A stretch of 23,917 nt of DNA, from positions 1-23,917 of the forward strand of contig USPX01000014.1 of assembly GCA_900556665.1 (NCBI GenBank), in the 5' to 3' direction. This document shows, one piece after another, positions 1 through 7,192 of this stretch; position 1 is the first letter of the stretch, and each line of letters opens with the position of its first letter. The position numbers and the translations under genes were made by a program. This DNA comes from an uncultured Eubacteriales bacterium. GTDB taxonomy: Bacteria; Bacillota_A; Clostridia; Lachnospirales; Cellulosilyticaceae. The notes below the pieces were generated by a model. The model did no database searches. It had not been told where the DNA came from and saw only the letters and a list, made by a program, of their open reading frames with translations.

Positions 1-53
1 ATATTATTATATAATATTTATTAATAGACATAAAATTAGTGGGGAGTGTTATA

Positions 54-1259
54 ATGGGTGAAAATTTAATTAGATTAGAAGAATTTACTGCTCTACAAGA
101 GCAATACTTATTAAATACAAAGGATTTCTTACAGATTGTGATGAATGAAATAAAAGCTAGACGCTCACAAGTTGAATTATTAGAAAGCGAGGTAGAAGAT
201 GTAAAGCAAGAAAATGAGAGATTAAAAAATTATATAGCTATGTTAGAAGCCCAGTTGAAAAGTAAGAAGCTAGAGGAAAGCGTATCAGAAGAAAAAATAG
301 ATGTGTGTAATAATAAGACTAATGTAAGCGTAGTGAAGCAAGAAACAGAGATGATGAATATAGAAGAGTTGATGAAACAAATTAAGCAAAGTTTTATAGC
401 TGAAGAAGAGCAGAAGTTAATCGGGTTATTAGAATATACATATCAAAATGCTGCTTATTATAATACGCTATGGGAAAACAGACTGATCAATCAGTTATTA
501 TGTATTAGCTATTTTTATAACTATGATAAAAAGATGATTCAAAATTATAGCAGTATAAGAGAATATCTTAAAATAGAGCTAGAAGGAAACAAATTATATC
601 GTTTGCTATGTCAGGATAGAGAGAAAAAAATATATGATAAAGTTAAGATTTGTGCATCTAGGTATATGGAGACGCATGAAAATATATATGGCTTTGAAGG
701 GAAAGCAGCAAAAGAATTGAGAAAGAAAATAAAGAGAGCATGTATACCCTATAGAAAGGAGATATTCAAAAAAAGTAATTGTTGTTCAAGACAAATAGGT
801 ATGAAAGAAATGTGGGTATTTATGAAGGACTCAGCAGGAGCCGTAAAAGTCGAAGCAAAGTATTGTAAAAAGTGTAGTAAGTTTTATTTAGAAAGGCATG
901 AAGTAGCACATATAAACATATTAATAGCACCACATGAAATTAAAACAAAGTTAGATAAAGAAATAGAGCAAAAGATTATTATAAGTAATAATAATCAAGA
1001 AATATCAAAGTCTACCTCAGGAGAATTAAATATTAATCTAAACAAAACATCACCGCTTATGCAGATGGGGTATACAACTTCCAAAAGTGAGCAAGAGCGC
1101 TGGAGGATACTTACACAACATGCAATGCCTACTTTAGGAAAAGAAAAAACTAAAAATTATTTGAAGTTATTTATAAAGATGCATGGTTCAAAAGCAAATA
1201 TGAAAAATGCAGTAGCAGCATGGCAAAAGGATTTGAACAAAATTGAAAGCTATTTTTAG
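54..1259 (+). CDS. Hypothetical protein with N-terminal coiled coil and putative Cys4 zinc site
   Basis: I do not recognise this 401-residue protein. The ATG at 54 is chosen because GGGGAG lies 7 nt upstream; an in-frame GTG at 39 has no ribosome binding site and would place that GGGGAG inside the gene. Residues about 30-75 are rich in Glu/Lys with leucine spacing typical of a coiled coil. In the middle a Cys-Cys pair is followed about 30 residues later by CKKC, then a His-rich patch, which resembles a zinc ribbon. The C-terminal 60 residues contain ERW..L, a helix-rich stretch and AAWQKDL, which looks like a compact helical module. There is no signal peptide or membrane segment, so a cytoplasmic protein is inferred. 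It is followed after about 100 nt by another unrecognised gene on the same strand. Confidence 0.75.
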   Translation: MGENLIRLEEFTALQEQYLLNTKDFLQIVMNEIKARRSQVELLESEVEDVKQENERLKNYIAMLEAQLKSKKLEESVSEEKIDVCNNKTNVSVVKQETEMMNIEELMKQIKQSFIAEEEQKLIGLLEYTYQNAAYYNTLWENRLINQLLCISYFYNYDKKMIQNYSSIREYLKIELEGNKLYRLLCQDREKKIYDKVKICASRYMETHENIYGFEGKAAKELRKKIKRACIPYRKEIFKKSNCCSRQIGMKEMWVFMKDSAGAVKVEAKYCKKCSKFYLERHEVAHINILIAPHEIKTKLDKEIEQKIIISNNNQEISKSTSGELNINLNKTSPLMQMGYTTSKSEQERWRILTQHAMPTLGKEKTKNYLKLFIKMHGSKANMKNAVAAWQKDLNKIESYF

Positions 1260-1361
1260 ATGTAATGATACATAGGATAATTATTAAAATAACATATTTT
1301 GGCTATACTTAAAGATAAGCAATATATAAAGGAAAATTATAGATATAGGAGAAAATACGAT

Positions 1362-1862
1362 ATGAAAAACTGTATGACTTCATTTAAAAAGCGTTTAAAG
1401 TACTTTTTAGAACAAAATCATCAAGTTTATATCTGTCAGATTGATTATAAGAAAGAGCCATTTGTCCATTTTGGAATGAGTGACTTAAATGCTCCTTATG
1501 AGGAGGAGCATGAGCTTAGAAGAGGGATTTTTGCAAGGAAGTTAACAAATGGTATTAAGACCTTTATAACGTATAAAAGTGGGGAGTATTGTACCACGGC
1601 TTATAATATGTTTACAGATGAAGAATGGATGATAGTAGCATATCGGCCTAAGCCATGGAGTCTTATATCTAGAGATGAGATGTTAGCGAATTTATTTGTA
1701 TGGGCAAGCTGCGCCGTAGAAGCAACGCAAAAGATTACAGAAGAAGAATATAAGAAGGGTAAACTTAATCTAGAACGAATGAATAATAGTATTCGTAAGT
1801 CGAATATAGCACAGTTTGAAATCGACAAATTAATGGATAAATATTGTAATAGCAGGGTGTAG
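1362..1862 (+). CDS. Hypothetical protein, 166 aa
   Basis: Not recognised. The ATG at 1362 is preferred because AGGAG lies 10 nt before it; an in-frame TTG at 1299 has no ribosome binding site. The protein is soluble, with a mixed alpha/beta pattern: an N-terminal basic helix, a beta-rich middle (YICQIDY, VHFGMSD, KTFITYKSGEYCTTAY) and a long charged helix near the C-terminus. Trp and Tyr are frequent in the middle (EEWMIVAYRPKPW). It lies 102 nt after the coiled-coil gene on the same strand and the two may be co-transcribed. No domain or catalytic motif is visible. Confidence 0.65.
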   Translation: MKNCMTSFKKRLKYFLEQNHQVYICQIDYKKEPFVHFGMSDLNAPYEEEHELRRGIFARKLTNGIKTFITYKSGEYCTTAYNMFTDEEWMIVAYRPKPWSLISRDEMLANLFVWASCAVEATQKITEEEYKKGKLNLERMNNSIRKSNIAQFEIDKLMDKYCNSRV

Positions 1863-1866
1863 AAAG

Positions 1867-1980
1867 TCCCTTATTGTATGGTTTTTCAAGATTAGTGGAA
1901 GTTTATGTTAAATTCCTTTATAATAAAGACATAGCAAACACATAATATGACTTTAAAATAGACAACCATATAATAAGGGA
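1867..1980 (+). promoter_or_regulatory. Leader with inverted repeat covering the Shine-Dalgarno of the MBL-fold gene
   Basis: TCCCTTATTGTATGGTT (1867-1883) is complementary to AACCATATAATAAGGGA (1964-1980) with one G-U pair, 80 nt apart. The right arm contains most of the AAGGGAG ribosome binding site of the next gene. A TATAAT sits between the arms at 1919-1924 with only a weak -35 (TGGAAG, 1896-1901, 17-nt spacing). If transcription starts upstream of the left arm, the RNA arms would hide the ribosome binding site; if it starts at the internal TATAAT, the repeat can act only as DNA. Confidence 0.4.
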
Positions 1981-1987
1981 GTAAAAA

Positions 1988-3205
1988 ATGAAGATACGTA
2001 AGTTTTTTAATAAATTAAGTTTACTAGGTTTAGTAGCAGCCCTAACATTTTTACCAGGATGTAATGGGGCAGCCCAAGCCTTTAAAGAGCAAGTTACATC
2101 AAATAGTACAACACAAGTAAACCAAAATGTAACTGAAGATAAGAATGTTACTCAGGGAGAAAGCGAAATCCACTTTATTGATACAGGAAATTCTGATGCA
2201 ATTCTCATTATAAACAATGGTGAGGCGATGTTAATAGATGGCGCTGAAAATGAAGATGGTGAGTTCATTGTAAGTTATTTAAAGAGTCATGGCATTACAG
2301 AACTTGAATATATTATTTCAACACATGCACATGCTGATCACGTAGGAGGATTAGATACTGTTGTAGAGAATATACATATCAATACTGTATTTGTAGCAAA
2401 TGGTGATGCAGATACTAAAGTATATCGTGACTTCATTAATGCCGTTATGGACAAAGGATTAACACCAAGTGTGCCATTAGAAGACAGCCAGTTCCCATTA
2501 GGTGGAGGTTACTTCAGGGTAATGAATACAGATGGTGGTAGTGATACAAATAATGAATCTCTCGTTGTAGAATATATCAATGGTGAGGATAAGGTGATTC
2601 TCATGGGAGATGCTGAGGAAGAAGTTGAAAAAGAAATCTTATCGAAAGTAGAAGAAGTAGATTTATTAAAAGTGGGGCACCATGGTTCTAGAACAAGTAC
2701 TTCACAAGCATTCTTAGAAAAGATTAATCCAACTTATGCAGTCATTACTTGCGGAGAAGGAAATAAATATGGACATCCACATCAAGAAACTTTAGATAAA
2801 CTAAAGGGGATTGAAGTACATAGAACAGATAAATGCGGTAGCATTGTATTTAAATCTACAGGACATGGTATTACAACAGACTGTGAAAATGGTACAGTAG
2901 GAACAAAGAAAAAAGAAGAGAAGCAAAATGTAATAGAGCAAACAGAGACTAAGAAAGATAGCATTACAGTATCAAATACAGCTAGTAACGGAGATTCAAC
3001 GAGTAAAGAAGATACAAGTAATAAGGATGCTGCCAATGTTAAAGATACAACACCAGATAAGGGAGAAGTAGTATATTGGACACCTAGTGGTAAAAGCTAT
3101 CATAAAACAGAGGATTGCCAGGCACTTTCTAGAAGTAAAACTATTTTAAGTGGTACCCTTGAGGAAAGTGGCAAAGATGATCCATGTGATCATTGCTATA
3201 AATAA
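1988..3205 (+). CDS. Metallo-beta-lactamase-fold lipoprotein, ComEC/Rec2-like soluble domain
   Basis: A 405-residue secreted lipoprotein. Residues 1-25 form a lipoprotein signal ending in the lipobox LPGC (lipidated Cys25). Residues about 58-290 are a metallo-beta-lactamase domain of the ComEC C-terminal type, with the metal-binding motif HAHADH (His113, His115, Asp117, His118), MGDAEEE (Asp208) and the HHGS motif (231-234). A low-complexity Ser/Thr/Asp linker (about 295-360) leads to a C-terminal module, YWTPSGKSYHK..DC...DPCDHC, a small Cys/His domain common at the end of secreted clostridial nuclease-like proteins. In the family such domains are hydrolases, and the ComEC version has been proposed to degrade the non-transported DNA strand; an extracellular nuclease or phosphodiesterase is inferred. 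The ATG at 1988 follows AAGGGAG. A terminator follows, so it is probably monocistronic. Confidence 0.88.
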   Translation: MKIRKFFNKLSLLGLVAALTFLPGCNGAAQAFKEQVTSNSTTQVNQNVTEDKNVTQGESEIHFIDTGNSDAILIINNGEAMLIDGAENEDGEFIVSYLKSHGITELEYIISTHAHADHVGGLDTVVENIHINTVFVANGDADTKVYRDFINAVMDKGLTPSVPLEDSQFPLGGGYFRVMNTDGGSDTNNESLVVEYINGEDKVILMGDAEEEVEKEILSKVEEVDLLKVGHHGSRTSTSQAFLEKINPTYAVITCGEGNKYGHPHQETLDKLKGIEVHRTDKCGSIVFKSTGHGITTDCENGTVGTKKKEEKQNVIEQTETKKDSITVSNTASNGDSTSKEDTSNKDAANVKDTTPDKGEVVYWTPSGKSYHKTEDCQALSRSKTILSGTLEESGKDDPCDHCYK

Positions 3206-3223
3206 TAGGTATAAAAAGTAGAT

Positions 3224-3266
3224 AAAAAAAGGCTGTGTACTAAAAAGTTAGTACACAGCTTTTTTC
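3224..3266 (+). terminator. Rho-independent terminator after the MBL-fold gene
   Basis: GCTGTGTACTAA (3232-3243) pairs perfectly with TTAGTACACAGC (3248-3259) around a 4-nt loop and is followed by a six-T run. An A-run precedes the stem, so it could also stop minus-strand transcripts. Confidence 0.92.
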
Positions 3267-3318
3267 GTTAATTGGTTATAATACTAAAAATAGGATTAGA
3301 AAAAGGAAAGGAAGATAG

Positions 3319-3846
3319 ATGAATAGAGATATGAGCAAACAGTATGAGGACTTTTTGGGCATTCTTCCAATAGGAAGCAAAATACTAGATGCAAGTTGTG
3401 GCCCAAGGAGAGATAGTTTAATCTTTATGAATCATGGATATGAAGTGGTAGCCTTAGATGGTGCTATAGAGATGTGTCAGTTAGCAGGGGCATATATTGG
3501 AAAAGAGGTAGTGCATATGCAGTTTAATGAGATTGATTTTGCCCCTATCTTTGATGGCATTTGGGCAGCAGCTTCCTTAGTGCATGTGCCTAGCTACGAG
3601 CTTGAAGGAATACTTAATAAGTTTAAGAAGGCACTAACGCCTGGGGGGATTTTATATACTTCGTTTAAATATGGTGACTTTGAAGGCGAGAAAAATGGCC
3701 GGTATTATCATGATTTAAGTAAAGCAAGGGCAGAGGCCTTATTCACAGGTTTAGGCTTTAAAATCTTAAAAATGTGGATAACAGAAGATATTCTACAAAC
3801 TTATGTGGATGAAAAGTGGATAAATATACTTATATGTAAATTATAA
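3319..3846 (+). CDS. Class I SAM-dependent methyltransferase
   Basis: A 175-residue cytoplasmic methyltransferase. SAM-binding motif I is ILDASCGPRRDS (about residues 22-33), followed by a hydrophobic strand and acidic residue VVALDG (motif II region, Asp near 49), the DGIWAAASLVH motif and the P.L..GGILY strand typical of Methyltransf_11/25 domains. The motif I glycine-rich loop is unusual: the usual DLGCGPGRDS reads DASCGPRRDS, with Ser and Arg replacing two glycines, so activity is probable but not certain. The substrate cannot be told; the overall pattern resembles small TehB-like methyltransferases, but the short length and missing flanking domains do not allow that name. The ATG follows GGAAG by 5 nt. 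It converges with a minus-strand gene and shares a bidirectional terminator with it. Confidence 0.85.
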   Translation: MNRDMSKQYEDFLGILPIGSKILDASCGPRRDSLIFMNHGYEVVALDGAIEMCQLAGAYIGKEVVHMQFNEIDFAPIFDGIWAAASLVHVPSYELEGILNKFKKALTPGGILYTSFKYGDFEGEKNGRYYHDLSKARAEALFTGLGFKILKMWITEDILQTYVDEKWINILICKL

Positions 3847-3888
3847 AAGGATGTCACAAGATTAATAATAACCTTGCGACATCCTTTT
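3845..3888. terminator. Bidirectional terminator between convergent genes
   Basis: AAAAGGATGTC (3845-3855) pairs with GACATCCTTTT (3878-3888), with a second inner stem CAAG/CTTG. A- and T-runs flank the stem, so it can end both the methyltransferase transcript and the minus-strand ComK-like transcript. It overlaps the stop codons of both genes. Confidence 0.88.
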
Positions 3889-4348
3889 ATAATTTCTCAC
3901 ATCTTAGTAAGTCTTGATAGGCATAAGCAAGCAACATGGCATCTCTAATTTTTTTATCAATGAATTGATGAGGTGAAACGGTATTTAAAACGGTTTGATT
4001 TTTTAAGATGACTTCCTGTGAAGAATAAAAGGAAATCGCATTGTAATTAACATAGCCAAAGGTAAAGGCATGACCTGGAGTGTAAGGATGTGGTTTGAAT
4101 TTAATGGGAATGAAGATAAGTTTGTCTGTAATGAGAAGGGGAAGATTAGAACTTGCATTTAAGATTTGACTACTCCAAGCATGTATAGCCTCTCTATTTA
4201 GTTTGGCTAAAAAGTAAATCCTACGTCCATATTGAGAAACATTAAGCGATATAAATTCTTTGGTACCATCTTTGTATAAAATACAAGTACGACAGTTTTG
4301 CTCGGCATCATAGTAGGGAAAGAAAGCATCAATATCTAAATAATTCAT
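3887..4348 (-). CDS. ComK-like family protein, second of a tandem pair
   Basis: A 153-residue soluble protein clearly paralogous to the gene just upstream: both share a start like M.Y..I.AFFP.Y, then TCIL..DGTK, a P.LI....F.P.K strand, GY, an I.L..QT.L.T stretch and IDKK...A.LL.YAY. The order and spacing of these blocks (Asp-Gly-rich N-terminus, a conserved P-hydrophobic-hydrophobic-x-D before F.P, G(W/Y)(I/V), then a polar strand and the final helix) match my recollection of the competence transcription factor ComK, but the protein is shorter than the 192-residue Bacillus version. I infer a ComK-like DNA-binding regulator; sequence identity is low. The start at 4348 aligns with the paralogue and has AAGGAG 9 nt upstream; a longer frame to 4390 has no such support. 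Only 29 nt separate the two genes, so they form an operon. Confidence 0.6.
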   Translation of the reverse strand: MNYLDIDAFFPYYDAEQNCRTCILYKDGTKEFISLNVSQYGRRIYFLAKLNREAIHAWSSQILNASSNLPLLITDKLIFIPIKFKPHPYTPGHAFTFGYVNYNAISFYSSQEVILKNQTVLNTVSPHQFIDKKIRDAMLLAYAYQDLLRCEKL

Positions 4349-4377
4349 TAAAATCAACTCCTTATAGCTATGAAAAG

Positions 4378-4845
4378 TTATTCTTTCCACATAAATTCAT
4401 ATTGCTTTTTGTGATCTAAGTAAGCGTATAGAAGTAGTTTGGCACTTACCATTTTCTTATCAATATAGGAACTAGAAGAAAGTGTAGGTAATATTGTTTG
4501 GCTTTTTAAAACGATTTCCGAATCGGTATAGCTTACAATAGAACCTGTATGTATATAGCCGTAGCTTACCTCATTCATTGTGCCTTCTTTTTGAAGTTTG
4601 ACAGGTAAGAACACATTTTGGGTGTCGATAATAAGTGGAACTTGATGTTTAATACCAGTTACTTTAGTACTCCATAAGCGAATAGAACGGTAATCAAGGC
4701 CAATTTCACAGAGTAAGTGAGAAACAAATTGTCTTAGTTCATAGTGTGTATATTGTTTAGTGCCATCACGTAATAAGATACATGTTTTCACACTACCATC
4801 AGCACTATAGCAAGGAAAGAAGGCCTCGATTTCAAAATACTTCAT
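4378..4845 (-). CDS. ComK-like family protein, first of a tandem pair
   Basis: A 155-residue soluble protein and the leading gene of the minus-strand pair. Visible blocks: MKYFEIEAFFPCY, KTCILLRDGTKQY, RLWSTKVTG, VPLIIDTQNVFLPVK (about residues 75-90), VSYGYIH, EIVLKSQTILPTLSS and the C-terminal helix YIDKKMVSAKLLLYAYLDH. The middle part is the region most like ComK (ComK has PPIMVDPSNQIFLFPT followed by a GWI segment), which is why a ComK-like regulator is inferred. The C-terminal tail of Bacillus ComK is absent. GGAG lies 9 nt before the ATG. The transcript leader carries a near-consensus LexA box, so DNA-damage control is likely. If it is not ComK-like, it is an unnamed clostridial family of unknown role. 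Confidence 0.6.
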   Translation of the reverse strand: MKYFEIEAFFPCYSADGSVKTCILLRDGTKQYTHYELRQFVSHLLCEIGLDYRSIRLWSTKVTGIKHQVPLIIDTQNVFLPVKLQKEGTMNEVSYGYIHTGSIVSYTDSEIVLKSQTILPTLSSSSYIDKKMVSAKLLLYAYLDHKKQYEFMWKE

Positions 4846-4869
4846 AATATCATCTCCTTACAATAAAAT

Positions 4870-4883
4870 AGAACATATGTTCG
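4870..4883. promoter_or_regulatory. Putative LexA (SOS/Cheo) box
   Basis: GAACATATGTTC (4871-4882) is a perfect 12-bp palindrome and fits the Gram-positive LexA consensus CGAACRNRYGTTYG at every position except the first outer base. It lies just downstream of the -10 of the ComK-like operon promoter, a position where a bound repressor would block transcription. Confidence 0.65.
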
Positions 4884-4896
4884 ATTTGATAAGATA

Positions 4897-4925
4897 AGTA
4901 TAAAACAATTGACAGAAGATTACAA
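4897..4925 (-). promoter_or_regulatory. Sigma-A promoter of the ComK-like pair
   Basis: Read on the minus strand, TTGTAA (4925-4920) is followed after exactly 17 nt by TATACT (4902-4897). Transcription would start near 4890 and run through the LexA-like palindrome into the leader of the first ComK-like gene. Confidence 0.6.
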
Positions 4926-4966
4926 TACAATTAATTGAAATTTATATAAAATTTTAAAATATATTA

Positions 4967-4997
4967 TGCTACAATAAAAAATGTATTGTGCTACAAT
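4967..4997 (+). promoter_or_regulatory. Two tandem extended -10 elements
   Basis: TGCTACAAT occurs at 4967-4975 and again at 4989-4997, a 22-nt direct repeat; each is a TG-N-TACAAT extended -10. No good -35 is placed for either. They point toward the thioesterase gene starting at 5106 and would give a leader of about 100 nt. Confidence 0.35.
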
Positions 4998-5105
4998 AAA
5001 TAGGAAAGTTTCTATACGAATAAGGCAGTTATAAGACAAATAAAGCTGTTAAAAGAAGAATGTAAGGGAAAGAGAGAAATAGTAGGAAAGGGGAGGAAAT
5101 AAACA

Positions 5106-5501
5106 ATGGATTTATTAGAAAAGGCAAGAGAGCAGTTTCAAAAAGATCGTTTTGCTACAGAAGTAACGGGGATTACAATTGAGGCAGTAGCAGAAAATTA
5201 TGCAAAATGTCAGCTTATAATAGAGGACAGGCACATGAATGCGGCACATTCAGTAATGGGTGGTGCCATATTTACATTAGCTGACTTTACTTTTGCAGTA
5301 GCATCTAATATTATGGGACGTTTAACGGTTTCTATGACGAGTCATATTACTTATTTAAATACAGCTAAAGGAAGCAAATTAATAGCTGAAGCTAAATGTG
5401 AGAAGGCTGGAAAGCGTACATCATCTTATACAATATATATTACAGATGAATTAGGAACTCATGTTGCACAAGTAGCCATTACAGGCATGCATTTAAATTA
5501 A
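5106..5501 (+). CDS. PaaI-family hotdog-fold thioesterase
   Basis: A 131-residue single hotdog domain. The signature is NAAHSVMGGAIFTLADFTFA (residues 45-64), which matches the PaaI/YbgC-like thioesterase motif N..G..HGG.IFTLAD; Asp60 is the likely catalytic acid. Members hydrolyse acyl-CoA or aryl-CoA thioesters in the cytoplasm as tetramers, often as a salvage function for CoA; the substrate here is unknown. The His of the usual HGG is moved four residues upstream (HSVMGG), a modest variation. AGGGGAGG precedes the ATG. A terminator follows directly and no partner gene is present, so it is probably expressed alone. Confidence 0.88.
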   Translation: MDLLEKAREQFQKDRFATEVTGITIEAVAENYAKCQLIIEDRHMNAAHSVMGGAIFTLADFTFAVASNIMGRLTVSMTSHITYLNTAKGSKLIAEAKCEKAGKRTSSYTIYITDELGTHVAQVAITGMHLN

Positions 5502-5512
5502 GAGCATAAAAT

Positions 5513-5546
5513 AAGCACAACTTCTAGAAGGGAGGTTGTGCTTTTT
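5513..5546 (+). terminator. Terminator after the thioesterase gene
   Basis: AAGCACAAC (5513-5521) pairs with GTTGTGCTT (5535-5543), extended inward by four pairs including G-U, followed by five Ts. Confidence 0.9.
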
Positions 5547-5570
5547 ATACTTAGTAGCATGAAGTAAGGA

Positions 5571-6608
5571 CTAGTGGCTTTGCTTACTACAAGGCTTAGT
5601 AGAAAAGACAATGAATTTCTGGATGCATTCATTACCGCGCGCAATTGTTAAGTGAAAGATATCAAAGTTCGTTCTAGAAACGTGACAGTTACCACTAAAT
5701 AATACACAGTTATCAAAGAAAAGATAATTGCCTAATTGACCAGTGATTAAGAGTGGTGCGCCATTAAAGGAATGACAACGGCCATTATAATTAATAGCGG
5801 TTAATTTATCACAAGATTTAATTGGAAGTACAGAAGTCATATGGTGAGCTGGATTGACGTAGTTGATATGACTTGAACGCATAGCTGCTAAAGGTGTACA
5901 GTTTTTGCAGTGGGGAACAATGACACCAAAGGCAAAACCTTGTCTGCTATCAATGACAGTAGTTTTAGCAGTAATATGACAAGGGGACTGTGTAATAAAT
6001 ACATTAGCAGAGGTACTTTCTCTAGAAGAGGTGCTACCAACTTCTGTAACGGTACGAGTATCTAAGCCACTAACGCTAGGTGTACCAGAAGTAAAACCGC
6101 TGACAGAAGGCATTTCTTCGACTAATTCCCAAGGTGAGCCATCTGTGGTAACAGACCATACCTCAGGAGAAAAATTAGCATGTTGACGTGTAATAGCAGC
6201 ATCAGCAGCAACTATAAAGAAATCATTTACCACATCACCATAGGCGTCTGTTACTGTAATATTACGTAGTGCAAGGGTAATACTGAGTTCATCACCATTA
6301 AGAGAGGCGTTTGGCATATAGAGGGCAACATGACCTGGAATACCCGTATAAGCAGTATTACCAAAAGGGGCTGCTGTAGAAGTTGGCACTGTAGTCCCTT
6401 CAAACTTTATTTGATTTAAAGAAGTTGTATTTCCTTGAGAGGACAAACATAATTCGAAAGAAATAAGGTAGCCGCCTGTAATAGCATTTGTCACAGTTGC
6501 TGTTGGAGAGTACTGTGACAAGGATAGTAAAGTACCAAAGTCAATCCAGCCAATGTTAGAAGCTAAAACTCCTTTACTATTAGAAGCAGCATATTGAACT
6601 TGTAACAT
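5571..6608 (-). CDS. Cys-rich, probably surface-associated protein of unknown function
   Basis: A 345-residue protein with a strong AAGGAGG site 6 nt before the ATG. The N-terminal 150 residues are beta-strand rich, with Gly/Ser/Thr/Asn in the pattern GVLASNIGWIDFG...TGGYLISFEL, which recalls the repeated beta-sandwich domains of Gram-positive adhesins (CshA-type), but this is only a resemblance. A short Ser/Gly/Pro duplication (PSVSGFTSGTPSVSG) marks the linker near residue 180. The C-terminal third has about ten cysteines, including PHCKNC and FDNCVLFSGNC, unlike ordinary cytoplasmic proteins and reminiscent of spore-coat or exosporium proteins. There is no signal peptide or LPXTG anchor, which also favours a spore-layer protein assembled from inside. 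No catalytic motif seen. Confidence 0.7.
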   Translation of the reverse strand: MLQVQYAASNSKGVLASNIGWIDFGTLLSLSQYSPTATVTNAITGGYLISFELCLSSQGNTTSLNQIKFEGTTVPTSTAAPFGNTAYTGIPGHVALYMPNASLNGDELSITLALRNITVTDAYGDVVNDFFIVAADAAITRQHANFSPEVWSVTTDGSPWELVEEMPSVSGFTSGTPSVSGLDTRTVTEVGSTSSRESTSANVFITQSPCHITAKTTVIDSRQGFAFGVIVPHCKNCTPLAAMRSSHINYVNPAHHMTSVLPIKSCDKLTAINYNGRCHSFNGAPLLITGQLGNYLFFDNCVLFSGNCHVSRTNFDIFHLTIARGNECIQKFIVFSTKPCSKQSH

Positions 6609-6920
6609 AAGGAACCTCCTTGAATATAAGTTACCTACTATATAATATTCAAAGAAATTGTAACAGTCCCTTGATTTTTAAGAATTACTATATAAGGGTA
6701 AAAATATTAAAATATAAAAATGAATTGAGAAGGTATATTTAAGGATGAAATTGCATAATATACAACATGTACATGTTTGATATGATGATATGAAATTAAA
6801 TTTATGAAAAAAATTAGTGCAAATAACTAAATATAAGAGGGAAAGGTGTCAAAACTTAGAGCTTTTAAAAAAAAAGAGATTAAATGTAAAAAGATGAAAA
6901 CGTAATAACTCACAAGAACC
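6609..6920. other. AT-rich gene-free stretch
   Basis: No gene-like frame with a ribosome binding site. It is strongly AT-rich and contains one perfect 14-bp palindrome, AACATGTACATGTT (6764-6777). The first part must hold the promoter of the minus-strand Cys-rich gene, for which I see no convincing sigma-A boxes. Confidence 0.6.
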
Positions 6921-6960
6921 AAAAGCCATCTGTGGATTCTCGCAAATGGCTTTTAGTTTT
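6921..6960 (+). terminator. Terminator-like hairpin in the gene-free region
   Basis: AAAAGCCAT (6921-6929) pairs with ATGGCTTTT (6946-6954), plus inner TGTG/CGCA, and is followed by TAGTTTTT. No annotated gene on the plus strand ends here, so it may end an unseen small RNA or insulate the DnaA-box cluster that starts 20 nt later. Confidence 0.7.
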
Positions 6961-6977
6961 TCACATTTTCCCCAAAG

Positions 6978-7192
6978 TTATGCACAATCTTGGGATAACT
7001 TGTGTGTTTTCTGTGGAAAACCCAAAAAGCAACAATCCCAAGCTATGGATAACTTTTGCGAAAAATGTTTAAATATGTGTATAACCTATAAAATATAAAA
7101 TGAACGCACACAAAAGTTATGCACATATATTTGTGGAATAACTGTGTATATTGTGGATAAGTTCGTTTTATTACTTTATTCGTTGTGGATAA
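6978..7192. other. DnaA-box cluster (possible titration site or origin-like element)
   Basis: Five 9-mers match TTATNCACA or its complement exactly: TTATGCACA at 6978-6986 and 7117-7125, TGTGTATAA at 7076-7084, and TGTGGATAA at 7152-7160 and 7184-7192. Five more differ by one base: 6990-6998, 7012-7020, 7044-7052 and 7143-7151, with a looser one at 7132-7140 (two differences). The density, about ten boxes in 215 nt in both orientations and next to very AT-rich DNA, is typical of a chromosome origin or of the DnaA-box clusters that titrate DnaA. No dnaA, dnaN or rpmH is adjacent, so a secondary DnaA-binding locus is favoured over oriC itself. Confidence 0.75.

Noticed and set aside
3319..3846. 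Naming the methyltransferase TehB (tellurite resistance)
   Set aside because: Only the SAM fold is supported; the motif I loop is atypical and no tellurite genes are nearby.
6978..7192. Reading the DnaA-box cluster as the chromosomal oriC
   Set aside because: No dnaA, dnaN, rpmH, gyr or recF nearby and no clear DnaA-trio run; kept only as a DnaA-box cluster.
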